64,000 bases of DNA from Variovorax paradoxus (GCA_016806145.1 CP063166.1:1674001-1738000); one strand, 5' to 3'; counted from the stretch's first letter, positions 55,742 through 64,000 are shown. The notes: generated from the sequence alone by a model not told the origin. Program-made: numbers and translations.

Positions 55742-56794
55742 ATGCCGTCTTCCTCCTCCCTGTGCTTCGCCCGACTCTCGGCACTGGCCGCCGCCGTGCT
55801 GCTGGCCGGTGCCGCCAGCGCCGCCACCATGCCGCCCGCGCCCGGCGCCGAAGCCCGCGCCGAACTGCCTGTGAAGGTGAAGGTGTTCGTCGCCGCCATG
55901 TTCGAGATCGGCCAGAACACCGGCGACCGCGCGGGCGAGTTTCAGCACTGGTACGAGCGCTACTGGAAGGGCGCGAAGCCGATGGCCGTGCCCGGTGCGC
56001 TGCAGCCCGTCTACTGCAATGCCGACGGCGTCTGCGGCGCGGTGCTCGGCATGGGCAAGGTCAATTCCTCGGCCTCGATGCAGGCGATCCTCTTGAACCC
56101 GCAGTTCGATTTCTCGCAGGCCTACTACGTGATCTCGGGCGTGGCCGGCACGCCGCCCTCGCGCGGCACTATCGGCGAGGTGAGCTGGGCCACCTGGCTG
56201 GTCGACTACGACCTCGGCCACCGCTGGGCGCCCGAGGAGAACCAGCCCGGCGAGCCCACATTCATGCCGCGCAAGGGCTATGAGTCGTACCGCCGCTTCA
56301 AGCTCAACCCCGAGCTCGTCGGCTGGGCCATGAAGCTCACGGCCGACACGCCGCTCAAGGATTCGGAATCGGCGCGCGGCTACCGGCTGCGCTATCCCGA
56401 TGCCGCGGCGCGCCGCGCGCCCTTCGTCGGCACCGGCACCCACATGACGGGCGACACCTTCTTCCACGGCCCCGGCATGTCGAACCAGGCGCAGTACATC
56501 GCGAAGCTCTATGGCGCCGACGACTACGTGATCACCGAGATGGAAGCCGCCGCGATCACGCTCGTGATCCAGCGCACCCACGGCACCGACCGCGTGATGA
56601 GCCTGCGCGGCGCGGTCAACTTCGACCAGGGCAATCCCAACGAGACCACCTTGCAGCACCTCGACCCCGCGCCCGGCGAAACGGCCGGCGGCTTCGCCGA
56701 GACGGCGGAGAACATCGCGCTGGTGGGCACGCGCGTGGTCGACCACATCGTGGCGAACTGGGGGCAGTGGCAGGGCGGCGTGCCGCGGCCCTGA
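55742..56794 (+). CDS. Purine nucleoside permease (NUP) family protein
   Basis: 350 aa. Signal peptide (LAAAVLLAGAASA, cleavage near residue 28), so it is exported. The mature part KVKVFVAAMFEIGQNTGDRAGEFQ, VISGVAGTPPSRGTIGEV and TEMEAAAITLVIQR fits the NUP family, which resembles nucleoside phosphorylases in fold. Despite the family name it has no membrane helices, so a periplasmic nucleoside-binding or phosphorylase-like role is more likely than transport. Confidence 0.82.
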   Translation: MPSSSSLCFARLSALAAAVLLAGAASAATMPPAPGAEARAELPVKVKVFVAAMFEIGQNTGDRAGEFQHWYERYWKGAKPMAVPGALQPVYCNADGVCGAVLGMGKVNSSASMQAILLNPQFDFSQAYYVISGVAGTPPSRGTIGEVSWATWLVDYDLGHRWAPEENQPGEPTFMPRKGYESYRRFKLNPELVGWAMKLTADTPLKDSESARGYRLRYPDAAARRAPFVGTGTHMTGDTFFHGPGMSNQAQYIAKLYGADDYVITEMEAAAITLVIQRTHGTDRVMSLRGAVNFDQGNPNETTLQHLDPAPGETAGGFAETAENIALVGTRVVDHIVANWGQWQGGVPRP

Positions 56795-56811
56795 GACATA
56801 AGCGGCCGCGC

Positions 56812-57498
56812 TCAGGGCGCCGGCTGAAGATGCCAGGTCACCGTGAAGTCGAACGGCGTCCAGCGGCTGACCGTCACGCCCGCACGGCGCAGGCCGCGGC
56901 CGGTCCAGGTGTTGCAGGTCTCGAACAGGTGGTAGGCGCCGTTGGCTTCGTAGAAGGCGTCCTGGGCGTTGTAGTGCGCGCCCGCGATGGGCGTCGCCTG
57001 GCCCGCGGGCAGGGTGCTTCGCACATGCTCGATCAGTCGCAGGTACTGCGGCATCGACAGCGGCAGCCGGAACGCGCCGGCGCCGAACTGGTCGCGCCGC
57101 AGGTAGCTCACGTGCAGCAGCGAGCGGTTGCGGCCCGACAGCGCACCCAGCGCGCGTGTGGCCGTGAGGTCGGCCCAGGTCGGCGTGTGCAGGTAGAACT
57201 CGCGGTCGCCCCAGCCCAGCGCCACGTAGTCGGCACCGGGCGGCACGGCCGGGAAGTCGGCGAGCGGGAACAGCTTGCGCCAATCGATCAGCGTCGAGCG
57301 CACCGGGAACACGTAGTCGGTGTGCACGCCGTTGCTCAGCACCCAGGCCTCGACGTAGGGCGTTTCCGGCGCGCTGGTCTTCGCATGGCTGGGCCAGAAC
57401 ACCAGCGCGAACGCCGTTCCCGCATAAAGCCCGACCAGCGCCACGAGGCCGAGCAACAGCAGCGAGAAGCGGCGCAGCCAGCGTGCGACGAAGGCCAT
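56812..57498 (-). CDS. DUF2459 (TIGR02117) membrane-anchored protein
   Basis: 228 aa with one N-terminal membrane helix (about 10-35). Motifs VLSNGVHTDYVFPV, WGDREFYLHTPTW, FETCNTWTGRGLRRAGV. The conserved His and Cys residues suggest a papain-like/NlpC-like hydrolase fold (inference); such proteins often lie near polyhydroxyalkanoate or lipid genes. 4 nt before dinB on the same strand. Confidence 0.85.
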   Translation of the reverse strand: MAFVARWLRRFSLLLLGLVALVGLYAGTAFALVFWPSHAKTSAPETPYVEAWVLSNGVHTDYVFPVRSTLIDWRKLFPLADFPAVPPGADYVALGWGDREFYLHTPTWADLTATRALGALSGRNRSLLHVSYLRRDQFGAGAFRLPLSMPQYLRLIEHVRSTLPAGQATPIAGAHYNAQDAFYEANGAYHLFETCNTWTGRGLRRAGVTVSRWTPFDFTVTWHLQPAP

Positions 57499-57502
57499 GC
57501 CG

Positions 57503-58747
57503 TCAGAACAGCGAGGCCGTGGCCGACTCGGGCGCGGTGGCCGGGCGCTGCGTGCCGCCGGCCGGTGCCAGCGCCTCGGGGCTGCCCGCGCGCGCCAGTG
57601 CGCCCACGCGCACGCCCAAGAGGCGCAGCGGCCGTTCGAGCGGCACGCGCTTCAGGCACAGGCCGCCGGTGCGGCGGATGGTCTTCGCGTCGTCGGTGAA
57701 GCGGTCGATGGTCTGGTCGCGCGTGGCGATCTTGAAGTCGTCGTAGCGCAGCTTGATGCCGATGGTCTTGCCCACGTAGCCCTTGCGCCGCAGGTCCTCG
57801 GCGACCTTCTCGCACAGCCGCGTGAAGATCTCGCCGAGTTCCGCGCGGTCGCGCACCGCATGCAGGTCGCGCTCGAAGGTGGTCTCGCGGCTCATCGAGA
57901 CCGGCTCGCTCTCGGTCACCACCGGGCGGTCGTCGCGGCCCCACGCCACCTCGTGCATCCAGACGCCGGTGGACTTGCCGAAGTTGTCGATCAGCCAGCC
58001 GCGCTCGCAGGCCGCGAGCTGGCCGATGGTCTCGATGCCCAGGCGCTTGAGCTTCTCGTCGGCCTTGGGCCCGATGCCGTTGACCTTGCGGCAGGGCAGC
58101 GGCCAGATGCGGGTCTCGATGTCGTCCTGGTAGACCACCGAGATGCCGTTGGGCTTGTCGAATTCGCTCGCCATCTTGGCGATCAGCTTGTTGGGCGCCA
58201 CGCCGATCGAGCAGGTCAGGCCGGTGGCCTGGAAGATCGATTTCTGGATCAGCCGCGCCAGCGTGCGCCCGCCCTCGCGCTGGCCGCCGGGCACCTCGGT
58301 GAAGTCGATGTAGACCTCGTCCACGCCGCGGTCCTCCATCAGCGGCGCGATGTCGGTGATGATCGACTTGAAGCCGCGCGAGTACTTGCGGATCTCCTCG
58401 AAGTCCACCGGCAGCAGGATCGCCTGCGGGCACAGCTTGGCGGCCTTCATGAGCCCCATGGCCGAGCCCACGCCGAACTGCCGCGCCGGGTAGGTGGCGG
58501 TGGTGATCACGCCGCGACCCACGTAGTCCTTGAGCCGCGCGAAGGCATCGACCGGAATGTCGGCCAGCGTGCCGCCGGGCGGCAGGCGGCTGATGGCTTC
58601 GTCCACGCTGCGCCGGCCGCCGCCGATCACCACCGGCAGTCCCTTGAGCTGCGGATAGCGCAGCAGCTCGACCGACGCGTAGAAGGCGTCCATGTCGAGG
58701 TGGGCGATGCGGCGGATCGGGGGGGTGGCGGCGGGCTTGGAACTCAC
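57503..58747 (-). CDS. dinB: DNA polymerase IV (Y-family)
   Basis: 414 aa translesion polymerase. HLDMDAFYASVE (first metal Asp) is near residue 17 and DRGVDEVYIDFTEV (the DE pair) near residue 108. Helix-hairpin-helix CRKVNGIGPKADEKLKRLGI and the little-finger domain follow. The C-terminus TASLF resembles a weak beta-clamp peptide. The GTG start gives a 17-residue lead before the first motif and is the only good start there. Insert YSRGFKSIITDIAPLMED is normal for the family. Confidence 0.93.
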   Translation of the reverse strand: MSSKPAATPPIRRIAHLDMDAFYASVELLRYPQLKGLPVVIGGGRRSVDEAISRLPPGGTLADIPVDAFARLKDYVGRGVITTATYPARQFGVGSAMGLMKAAKLCPQAILLPVDFEEIRKYSRGFKSIITDIAPLMEDRGVDEVYIDFTEVPGGQREGGRTLARLIQKSIFQATGLTCSIGVAPNKLIAKMASEFDKPNGISVVYQDDIETRIWPLPCRKVNGIGPKADEKLKRLGIETIGQLAACERGWLIDNFGKSTGVWMHEVAWGRDDRPVVTESEPVSMSRETTFERDLHAVRDRAELGEIFTRLCEKVAEDLRRKGYVGKTIGIKLRYDDFKIATRDQTIDRFTDDAKTIRRTGGLCLKRVPLERPLRLLGVRVGALARAGSPEALAPAGGTQRPATAPESATASLF

Positions 58748-58865
58748 GGTAACGATTGTCTCGCGCTGCGCCGATGTTCGCCCGGGCCGGCGCAGCGTGC
58801 AAGAATGCATCGGAATCTCAAGCCCCCACGAGGGCCATGAACACGTTCTAGGAAAGGAATGCGCC

Positions 58866-59714
58866 ATGGGTGACGACGAGGAAGGCGGCCTCTCGGTCGC
58901 GCTGACGCCGGTGCAGCTGGCGGCGGTGCTCGGTGGCGAGGACGTGCCCGAGTCGGCGAGCCTCAGCAACCGGCTCTGGGGCACCGCGGCGCTGGTCGGC
59001 GGCGTGCTCGAGCTGGTCGGCGCGGGCGTGCTGTGCGTCGCGCCCGAGCCCACCATGGCGAGCAAGGTCGGCTGCGTGGTGCTCGGCGCCCACGGCAGCG
59101 ACGTCACCGCCACCGCCGCGCGCCAGGTCTGGACCGGCCGCTCGCAGCGCACCGCCACCTCCATGACGGCCGATGCCGCCGCGCAGGCCATGGGCGCCTC
59201 GCCCGAGACCGGCGCGCAGGTGGGACTCGCGGTCGATGTCGCGGTGCCGCTGTTCGTGGCCGGCGGCCTCGCCGCATCGCGCGTCATCGCGGTGCGCGCG
59301 AGCCGCTTCAAGCTCGAACCCGTGCGCCTCATCGAGCACGAGGGCGTGGCCGGCTCCAAGGCCGGCGGCCACACCATCCGCGAACACGTCGGCAAGTCGG
59401 CGCAGGACCTGTTCGGCCGCTTCGCGAAGAAGCCCAGCCTGCAGAAGTCGTCGTCCTTCTTCGACCTCGCCACCGCCGAGTCGGCCATCAGCCAGACGGT
59501 GCGCGCCAATGCGCGCGCGATCCGCGCCTGGTCGCGCTCGGCGCAGGTGGGCTCCAAGCCCATGGCGTTCGAGCACGACATCGGCACCGTGGTCGGCATC
59601 GGCGTGCAGCGCGGCAGCACGGCCGTGAGCCAGCTCACCAAGGTGCGCGTGACGCTCAACATGCGCGCCTACAACGGCAAGCCCTTCTACATCCTCACCG
59701 CCCATCCGTTCTGA
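58866..59714 (+). CDS. Polymorphic toxin with RNase A-like C-terminal domain
   Basis: 282 aa. Residues 1-150 form a small export/pretoxin part with two glycine-rich hydrophobic segments (about 37-60 and 117-143). From about 160 the sequence fits the bacterial RNase A-like CDI toxin domain: GGHTIREHVGKS, R185, SSSFFDLATAESAI, AIRAWSR, and the terminal FYILTAHP. H174, R185, T278 and H280 have the spacing of the catalytic residues recalled for the Yersinia kristensenii toxin, with His in place of the last Tyr. No Sec signal, VgrG, PAAR or CdiB gene nearby. Ribosome site GGAAAGGA 7 nt upstream. The next gene is the likely antidote. Confidence 0.82.
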   Translation: MGDDEEGGLSVALTPVQLAAVLGGEDVPESASLSNRLWGTAALVGGVLELVGAGVLCVAPEPTMASKVGCVVLGAHGSDVTATAARQVWTGRSQRTATSMTADAAAQAMGASPETGAQVGLAVDVAVPLFVAGGLAASRVIAVRASRFKLEPVRLIEHEGVAGSKAGGHTIREHVGKSAQDLFGRFAKKPSLQKSSSFFDLATAESAISQTVRANARAIRAWSRSAQVGSKPMAFEHDIGTVVGIGVQRGSTAVSQLTKVRVTLNMRAYNGKPFYILTAHPF

Positions 59715-59737
59715 CAGTCAGCACAACAAGACCCACG

Positions 59738-60016
59738 ATGCGATTCGAACTGATCGACCACTTGACCAAGGTCTATTTCGGCCAGGATGCCGACATCCTC
59801 TTCGGCGAGACCGGCGCCGAGATCATGGCCTCGTACCGCGAATCGAGCACCCCGGCCGAACTGGCCGCGCTGCGTGCCGAGATCGCCGACTACCGGGGCT
59901 CGCACGACGACGTCGAGGCCGCGTTCGCGCGCGACTTCGAGCGCGACTACCTGCCCGAGGATTTCGGCCGCACGGCGGCGGAGTTCTTCGACCGCGTGCT
60001 GGCGGCGGTGCAGTAG
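59738..60016 (+). CDS. Probable CdiI-type immunity protein
   Basis: 92 aa, acidic, helical: DHLTKVYFGQDADILFG at the start and TAAEFFDRVLAAV at the end fit the CdiI_2-like immunity family. It starts 23 nt after the toxin gene in the same direction, the usual toxin-immunity order. It would bind and block the RNase A-like domain in the producer's cytoplasm. The gene ends 15 nt before the convergent TRAP gene, without a visible terminator. Confidence 0.75.
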   Translation: MRFELIDHLTKVYFGQDADILFGETGAEIMASYRESSTPAELAALRAEIADYRGSHDDVEAAFARDFERDYLPEDFGRTAAEFFDRVLAAVQ

Positions 60017-60031
60017 CACCCGCGGCTTCGC

Positions 60032-61546
60032 TCAGGGCGATTCGGTCGCGGGCACGCCGTCGGCCGGGTCGGGCGGCGGGGCCATCTCGCGCATCAGGCG
60101 GTCGGCCGCCTCGGGGTCCATCGGCGCCTGCCCGGGTGCCGCCGTCTCGGGCGCGTCGCGCAGCCAGTGCGTGCTGACGGGCCAGGCCATCGCCGCGGCC
60201 AGCACCAGCGCGAGCAGCGCGAGATAGGGCGCCAGCGCGAGCGCCACCGCGCGCAGCGGCGGGCGCGGCACGGTCTGCCCGCGCGCGAGCACGAGCGCAT
60301 AGCCGAAGGGCGGCAGCAGGAAGCCGGCCTGCAGCACCAGCAGCGCGAGCGTCGCGATCCAGGCCGCATCGGGGAGCTGCGCGAGCACCGGCGGCATCAC
60401 GATCGGCACCACCAGGAAGATCAGCTCGAAGGCATCGAGCACGAAGGCGCAGGCCAGCAGGATGGCGAGCACCGCGCCCAGGCCGAGCATCGGATGGCCC
60501 TGCAGCGCGAGCATCAGCCGCATGACCAGCGCATCGGTGCCGAAGCCGCGCAGCAGCAGCGAGAAGGTGGTGGCCGCGACCAGCAGCGCATAGAGCGCGC
60601 CGGTCAGCGCCATCGCGTCGTCGAGCACCTGGCGCAGCAGCTCCGCGCGCAGCATCTGGCCCGAGACCAGTCCCCAGCCCAGCAGCAGCATGCAGGCGGT
60701 GGCGGCGCCTTCGACCGGCCGCACGCGGCCGAGCGCGATCAGCACCAGCAGCGAGCCGATCACGGGCGGCACGATCGACAGTGTCCAGCGCTGCGCGCGC
60801 GTGAGCGGCTCGCGCGTGGCGGGCGTGGCCGGCACGGCGGGGCGAGCGCGGCGCGCGCTCCAGGCGGCGATCGCGAGCCAGCCGACGAACAGCGCCGCGG
60901 CCGGCAGCAGCGCGGCCTGCAGGATGTCCTGCGTGTTGACGATGCGTTCGGCCGCGGCGCCCGGCAGGCCCAGGCCGCGCGCCATGTTCACGCCCTCGGT
61001 GTGGGCACGCAGCATCGCGTCGGCGAGCAGCAGCAGGACCAGCGAGGGCGGCACGATCACGCCGAGCGTGCCGGTCACCGCCACCAGCGCCGTGCGGCGC
61101 GGGGCCGACAGTCCTTCGCGCGCCCAGCTCTCGCCCGCGGTGCGCGCCAGCGTGAGCAGGCTCGCGCCGACCGAGCCGTTCATCGGCGCCAGCAACAGGC
61201 CGAGCGCCATGCCCGCGATCTCGGCCGCCGCGCGCGGCGCGATGCGCGCGAGCAGGCGGCGCAGGCCCTCGTACAGGTGCTGCGCGAGCGCGAGCCGGTT
61301 GAGCAGCGCGCCCACCAGTGCATAGAGCGCGAGCGCCTGCAGCAGGTCGTGCTCGAGCAGGCCGACGATGCGCCACGGCAGGTTCTGCAGCAGCGCCATG
61401 TCGAAGGCGCCGAGCGCGAGGCCCGCCACCGCGCCGAGCGTGGACACGCCGAGCAGCACCGCGTAGGTGGGCCAGCCCGTGCTCATCATCAGCGCGAGCG
61501 CCACCGCGAGCAGCGCGAGACCGAGCCAGCCGCTGCCGGCGCTCAT
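60032..61546 (-). CDS. TRAP transporter large permease (DctM-type)
   Basis: 504 aa with about 12-13 membrane helices and a hydrophilic C-terminal tail (PMDPEAADRLMREMAPPPD). LAPMNGSVGASLLTLART, VTGTLGVIVPPSLVLLLLAD (the PPS motif) and LACAFVLDAFELIFLVVPIV are DctM features; the DAFELIF form is seen in the subgroup importing mannitol/chloroaromatic- or keto-acid-type compounds. The start overlaps the end of the small permease reading frame by 4 nt (ATGA). No binding protein (DctP) is visible downstream. Confidence 0.9.
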   Translation of the reverse strand: MSAGSGWLGLALLAVALALMMSTGWPTYAVLLGVSTLGAVAGLALGAFDMALLQNLPWRIVGLLEHDLLQALALYALVGALLNRLALAQHLYEGLRRLLARIAPRAAAEIAGMALGLLLAPMNGSVGASLLTLARTAGESWAREGLSAPRRTALVAVTGTLGVIVPPSLVLLLLADAMLRAHTEGVNMARGLGLPGAAAERIVNTQDILQAALLPAAALFVGWLAIAAWSARRARPAVPATPATREPLTRAQRWTLSIVPPVIGSLLVLIALGRVRPVEGAATACMLLLGWGLVSGQMLRAELLRQVLDDAMALTGALYALLVAATTFSLLLRGFGTDALVMRLMLALQGHPMLGLGAVLAILLACAFVLDAFELIFLVVPIVMPPVLAQLPDAAWIATLALLVLQAGFLLPPFGYALVLARGQTVPRPPLRAVALALAPYLALLALVLAAAMAWPVSTHWLRDAPETAAPGQAPMDPEAADRLMREMAPPPDPADGVPATESP

Positions 61547-62036
61547 CGCGCGCGCCTCCAAGGCCAGGCCTGCCAGAGCTCGAGCGCCGCCTGCAGCGCG
61601 AGCAGCACGGCGAGCAGCAGCAGCGCGATCTTGACCATGAAGTAGCCCGCGTTGAAGGTGTCGGGAAAGCGCTCGAGCGCCGCCACCGAGCCCAGCACCG
61701 GCCGCGCCGACACGGCCACCAGGAACAGCGCCCACGGCAGCACGCACAGCGCGGCACCGGCGCGGCGCCAGCGCGCGGGGCTGCCCGCGGCGAGGTCGGG
61801 CCGCGCCACCAGGTGCGCGCCGCGCCGCCCGCGTGCCGCAGCGCCACCGCCACGTAGAGCGCGAACAGCCACTGCGCGAGGTCGTTGGCCTGCGTCGGTC
61901 CGAAGCCGGCCCCGGCGAGATCGCGCAGCGGCCACTGCAGGAACAGCAGCAGCGCGATCGCCAGCGCCAGCGGCATCGCCAGCCAGTCGAGGCGGTCGAG
62001 CAGACGGGTGGCGAGGCAGGCGTCGGGCGGCGTCAT
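61543..62036 (-). pseudogene. TRAP transporter small permease (DctQ-type), frameshifted
   Basis: The first ~72 codons (from MTPPDACLATRLLDRLDWLA, with helices LALAIALLLF and QWLFALYVAVAL) are in one frame. The rest (GAHLVARPDLAAGSPARW, LPWALFLVAVSA, FMVKIALLLLAVLLAL) continues in another. The switch lies in a GC run at about 61817-61838 and needs one missing base. Joined, the product is a normal ~164-aa DctQ with four helices. Either a true inactivating deletion or a sequencing error. Confidence 0.82.
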
Positions 62037-62129
62037 GGCGAGCGACGCTAGTTCCCGAACCTGACCAGCACCTGCGGCGTGGCGGGGCAATGCTTGCGCC
62101 GCCCCACGGCCCGGGCCATCATCCGCCCC

Positions 62130-62690
62130 ATGCAAACCGTCGCTTCCATCCTCTGGCGCAGGCTCGACGTTCCGGGCCACGATGCCTGCCGTCTCGAACG
62201 CAATGCCAGCGCCTGGCAGCTCGACGGCGCCTCGGCCTTCCGCGCCGAGGACGGCCGCGTGGCGCAGCTGCACTACCGCGTGCGCTGCGACCTGCACTGG
62301 CATGCGCAGTGGGGCACGGTGCGCGGCTGGCTCGGCGACAGCACGGTCGACCTCTCGATCACGCGCGACGCGCAGGGCCGCTGGAAGCTCAACGACGAGC
62401 CGGTGCCCGATCTCTCGCACTGCGTCGACCTCGACCTGGGCTTCACGCCCGCGACCAACCTGCTGCAGCTGCGCCGCCTCAGCCTGTCGGACGGCGAGGG
62501 CGCCGACGCGCCCGCGGCCTGGATCGACCTCGACGGCGGCAGCCTCGGCGAGCTGATGCAGCGCTACGAGCGCCGCGGCGACAACGCCTACCGTTACGTG
62601 GCGAAGCGCTTCGACTACGAGGCGGTGCTCGGCGTCACGGCCGACGGCTTCGTGCACGACTATCCGGGGCTCTGGGTCGCCGAAACCTGA
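62130..62690 (+). CDS. Putative glycolipid-binding family protein
   Basis: 186 aa. SILWRRLDVPGHDACRLER, GWLGDSTVDLSI, WKLNDEPVPDLSHCVDLDLG and YPGLWVAE match the glycolipid-binding domain family (PF06475), an all-beta soluble protein represented by PA1994. Function not established. Divergent from the TRAP unit with 93 bp between. Confidence 0.87.
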   Translation: MQTVASILWRRLDVPGHDACRLERNASAWQLDGASAFRAEDGRVAQLHYRVRCDLHWHAQWGTVRGWLGDSTVDLSITRDAQGRWKLNDEPVPDLSHCVDLDLGFTPATNLLQLRRLSLSDGEGADAPAAWIDLDGGSLGELMQRYERRGDNAYRYVAKRFDYEAVLGVTADGFVHDYPGLWVAET

Positions 62691-62717
62691 GTGCCCCGCC
62701 GGCCGCGCGATGCGGCC

Positions 62718-63713
62718 TCAATCGAACTGCGAGCGATCCCCCGCCACCAGCGCCCGGTTGCGCCGCCGGTCCAGCGCGATCTCGCGCGCGAAGTCCTCGC
62801 TGCTGCCGCCGGCCGGCAGGTTGTAGGCCTCGCGCAGCCGAAGCCGCAGCGTCTCGCCGCGCAGCAGGCGCTGGATCTCGGCGTTGAGCCGCTGCACCAC
62901 GGGCTGCGGCGTGTGCGCCGGCGCGAACAGGCCGAACAGCGAATCGCGGTTGGCGCGTTCGTAGCCGAGCTCGGCGAGCGTGGGCACATCGGGCAGGGCC
63001 TCGATGCGGCGCGGCGCGCCGACCGCGAGCGCCTGGAAGCGGCCGTTCTCGATGTACTGCAGCTGCTGCGCCGCGACGTTGGTCGACAGCACCTCGAACT
63101 GGCCGCTCAGCGCGTCGTTGAGCTGCGGGCCGCCGCCCTGGTAGGGGATGTGCGTGATGTCGGTGCGGCTCTGCACCCGCACCTGCGCGAGCACCAGGTG
63201 GCCGATGGTGGCCACGCCCGAGCTGGCCCAGCGCACCGCGCCCGGCTGGGCGCGCGCCTGCGCGATCAGGTCGCCGAAGCCGCGGCCGGTGAAGGCCTGG
63301 GTGCCGACCACCAGCACCGGCGTGCGCATCAGGCTGGCCACCGGCACGAAGGCGCGCAGCGGGTCGTAGGCCACGCGCGCGAGCAGCGGATGCAAGGTGA
63401 GCGGGCTGATGGCCGAGAAGGCCAGCGTGTGGCCGTCGGGCGCGGCGCGCGCGAGCGCGTCCATGCCCACGCTGCCGCCGGCGCCGGGCCGGTTCTCGAT
63501 CAGCACCGGCACGCCGAGCGACTGCGCCAGCGGCTCGGCCAGCACGCGCGCCATGCCGTCGCTGACGCCGCCCGGCGGGTAGACCACGATCAGCCGCACC
63601 GGCCGGCTGGGCCAGGTCGGTGCCGCGCCGGCGCGCGACACGCCCAGCGCGGCAAGGCCGACGAAGGACGCGCCCGCGCCGAGCAGCACGCGGCGATGCA
63701 AAGGCCGCGTCAT
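62718..63713 (-). CDS. Bug-family (TctC) carboxylate receptor
   Basis: 331 aa periplasmic receptor. Leader with RRVLLGAGASF (twin arginine followed by a hydrophobic core) and cleavage near GAA, residue 31. Motifs RPVRLIVVYPPGGVSDGMAR, IENRPGAGGSVGMD, THIPYQGGGPQLNDALSGQ. The start overlaps the end of a LysR gene by 4 nt (ATGA), so regulator and receptor are cotranscribed. Confidence 0.92.
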   Translation of the reverse strand: MTRPLHRRVLLGAGASFVGLAALGVSRAGAAPTWPSRPVRLIVVYPPGGVSDGMARVLAEPLAQSLGVPVLIENRPGAGGSVGMDALARAAPDGHTLAFSAISPLTLHPLLARVAYDPLRAFVPVASLMRTPVLVVGTQAFTGRGFGDLIAQARAQPGAVRWASSGVATIGHLVLAQVRVQSRTDITHIPYQGGGPQLNDALSGQFEVLSTNVAAQQLQYIENGRFQALAVGAPRRIEALPDVPTLAELGYERANRDSLFGLFAPAHTPQPVVQRLNAEIQRLLRGETLRLRLREAYNLPAGGSSEDFAREIALDRRRNRALVAGDRSQFD

Positions 63714-64000
63714 GGCCGGCCCTTCGCGTCGCCGGCCGCGAGGCCGCGCAGCAGCGCGGCGAAGCGGCGCGCGGGCAGGTTGTCCTCGTCGGCGCGCGAC
63801 ACCAGCGTGAGCGGCGCGTCGAGCGCGCCGCCGTCGGCCAGCGGCGCATAGGCGATCGCATGCGCGTGCACGCCGGTCATCGAGGCCGGCACCACCGACA
63901 GCCCGACACCCGCGGCCACGAGGTTGAGGTTGGTCATCATGCGTTCGACCTCGGCCACCACGCGCGGGCGCAGGCCCTTGGCATGGCACAGCGCGAGCAG
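63710..64000 (-). CDS. LysR-family regulator, C-terminal part (5' end outside window)
   Basis: About 96 codons of the effector-binding domain, with NLVAAGVGLSVVPASM as the typical LysR segment and a C-terminal ARRFAALLRGLAAG. The DNA-binding part lies beyond the window. Coupled to the Bug receptor by ATGA overlap. Confidence 0.82.
   Translation of the reverse strand: MLALCHAKGLRPRVVAEVERMMTNLNLVAAGVGLSVVPASMTGVHAHAIAYAPLADGGALDAPLTLVSRADEDNLPARRFAALLRGLAAGDAKGRP

Noticed and set aside
53267-57283. Open frame of about 1340 codons on the minus strand across several genes
   Set aside because: It runs antisense to or out of frame with the DUF3606, kinase-like, topoisomerase, nucleoside-permease and DUF2459 genes, and its product is Arg/Ala/Gly low-complexity; a high-GC artefact.

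Overview
The window is about 64 kb of very GC-rich, densely packed bacterial chromosome. Gene content and order point to a Betaproteobacterium of the Burkholderiales, most likely Comamonadaceae close to Variovorax. The clues are several orphan Bug-type (TctC) receptors, a ribF-ileS-lspA block, a PimC/PimD-like dehydrogenase pair, a complete liv operon, and RosR-free housekeeping blocks (rpmB-rpmG, trxB-ftsK-lolA-rarA) of the kind seen in that family. The taxonomic call is inference from gene content.

Layout. 1-4.2 kb: an ABC importer operon (ATPase cut by the window edge, two permeases, binding protein) headed by a LacI-type regulator with a perfect 16-bp palindromic operator in front of it. 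4.3-8.9 kb: ribF-ileS-lspA. 9-14.3 kb: an HNH nuclease, an ECHDC3-like crotonase homologue, a lipase-like esterase and two acyl-CoA dehydrogenases. 14.4-20.3 kb: purN, a peptidase-inhibitor lipoprotein, an M48 peptidase, an RNA methyltransferase and a fatty acid desaturase with an odd C-terminal tail. 20.4-27.6 kb: rpmG-rpmB, trxB, a Crp/Fnr regulator, ftsK, lolA and rarA. 27.8-31.5 kb: livHMGF. 31.6-39.1 kb: a Bug receptor, an iron-sulfur flavin reductase, a sugar-epimerase-like protein and a FecI-FecR-TonB receptor unit. 39.1-48.9 kb: tRNA-Leu(CAA), cysM, a Nudix protein, tusA, galU, valS, yaaA, a prolyl-4-hydroxylase-like enzyme, an alpha/beta hydrolase, queF and tRNA-Gly(GCC).

From 48.9 kb on the content becomes accessory. 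49.0-53.2 kb is a catabolic-looking group: LysR regulator, enolase-superfamily enzyme, Bug receptor and a close homologue of arylmalonate decarboxylase with its whole active site kept. A pair of inverted stem-loop repeats interrupts it. 53.3-58.7 kb holds a DUF3606 protein, a degenerate histidine-kinase-like protein, topoisomerase IB, a nucleoside-permease-family protein, a DUF2459 protein and dinB. 58.9-60.0 kb is an orphan polymorphic toxin with an RNase A-like C-terminal domain and its likely immunity gene. 60.0-64 kb contains a TRAP transporter whose small permease is frameshifted, a glycolipid-binding-family protein, a third Bug receptor and the end of a LysR gene.

The observations most worth following up are the toxin/immunity pair (58866-60016), the arylmalonate decarboxylase neighbourhood (49022-53169), the self-complementary repeat pair (52193-52426) and the transposase-like tail of the desaturase. 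I saw no CRISPR array, insertion sequence, prophage or origin.
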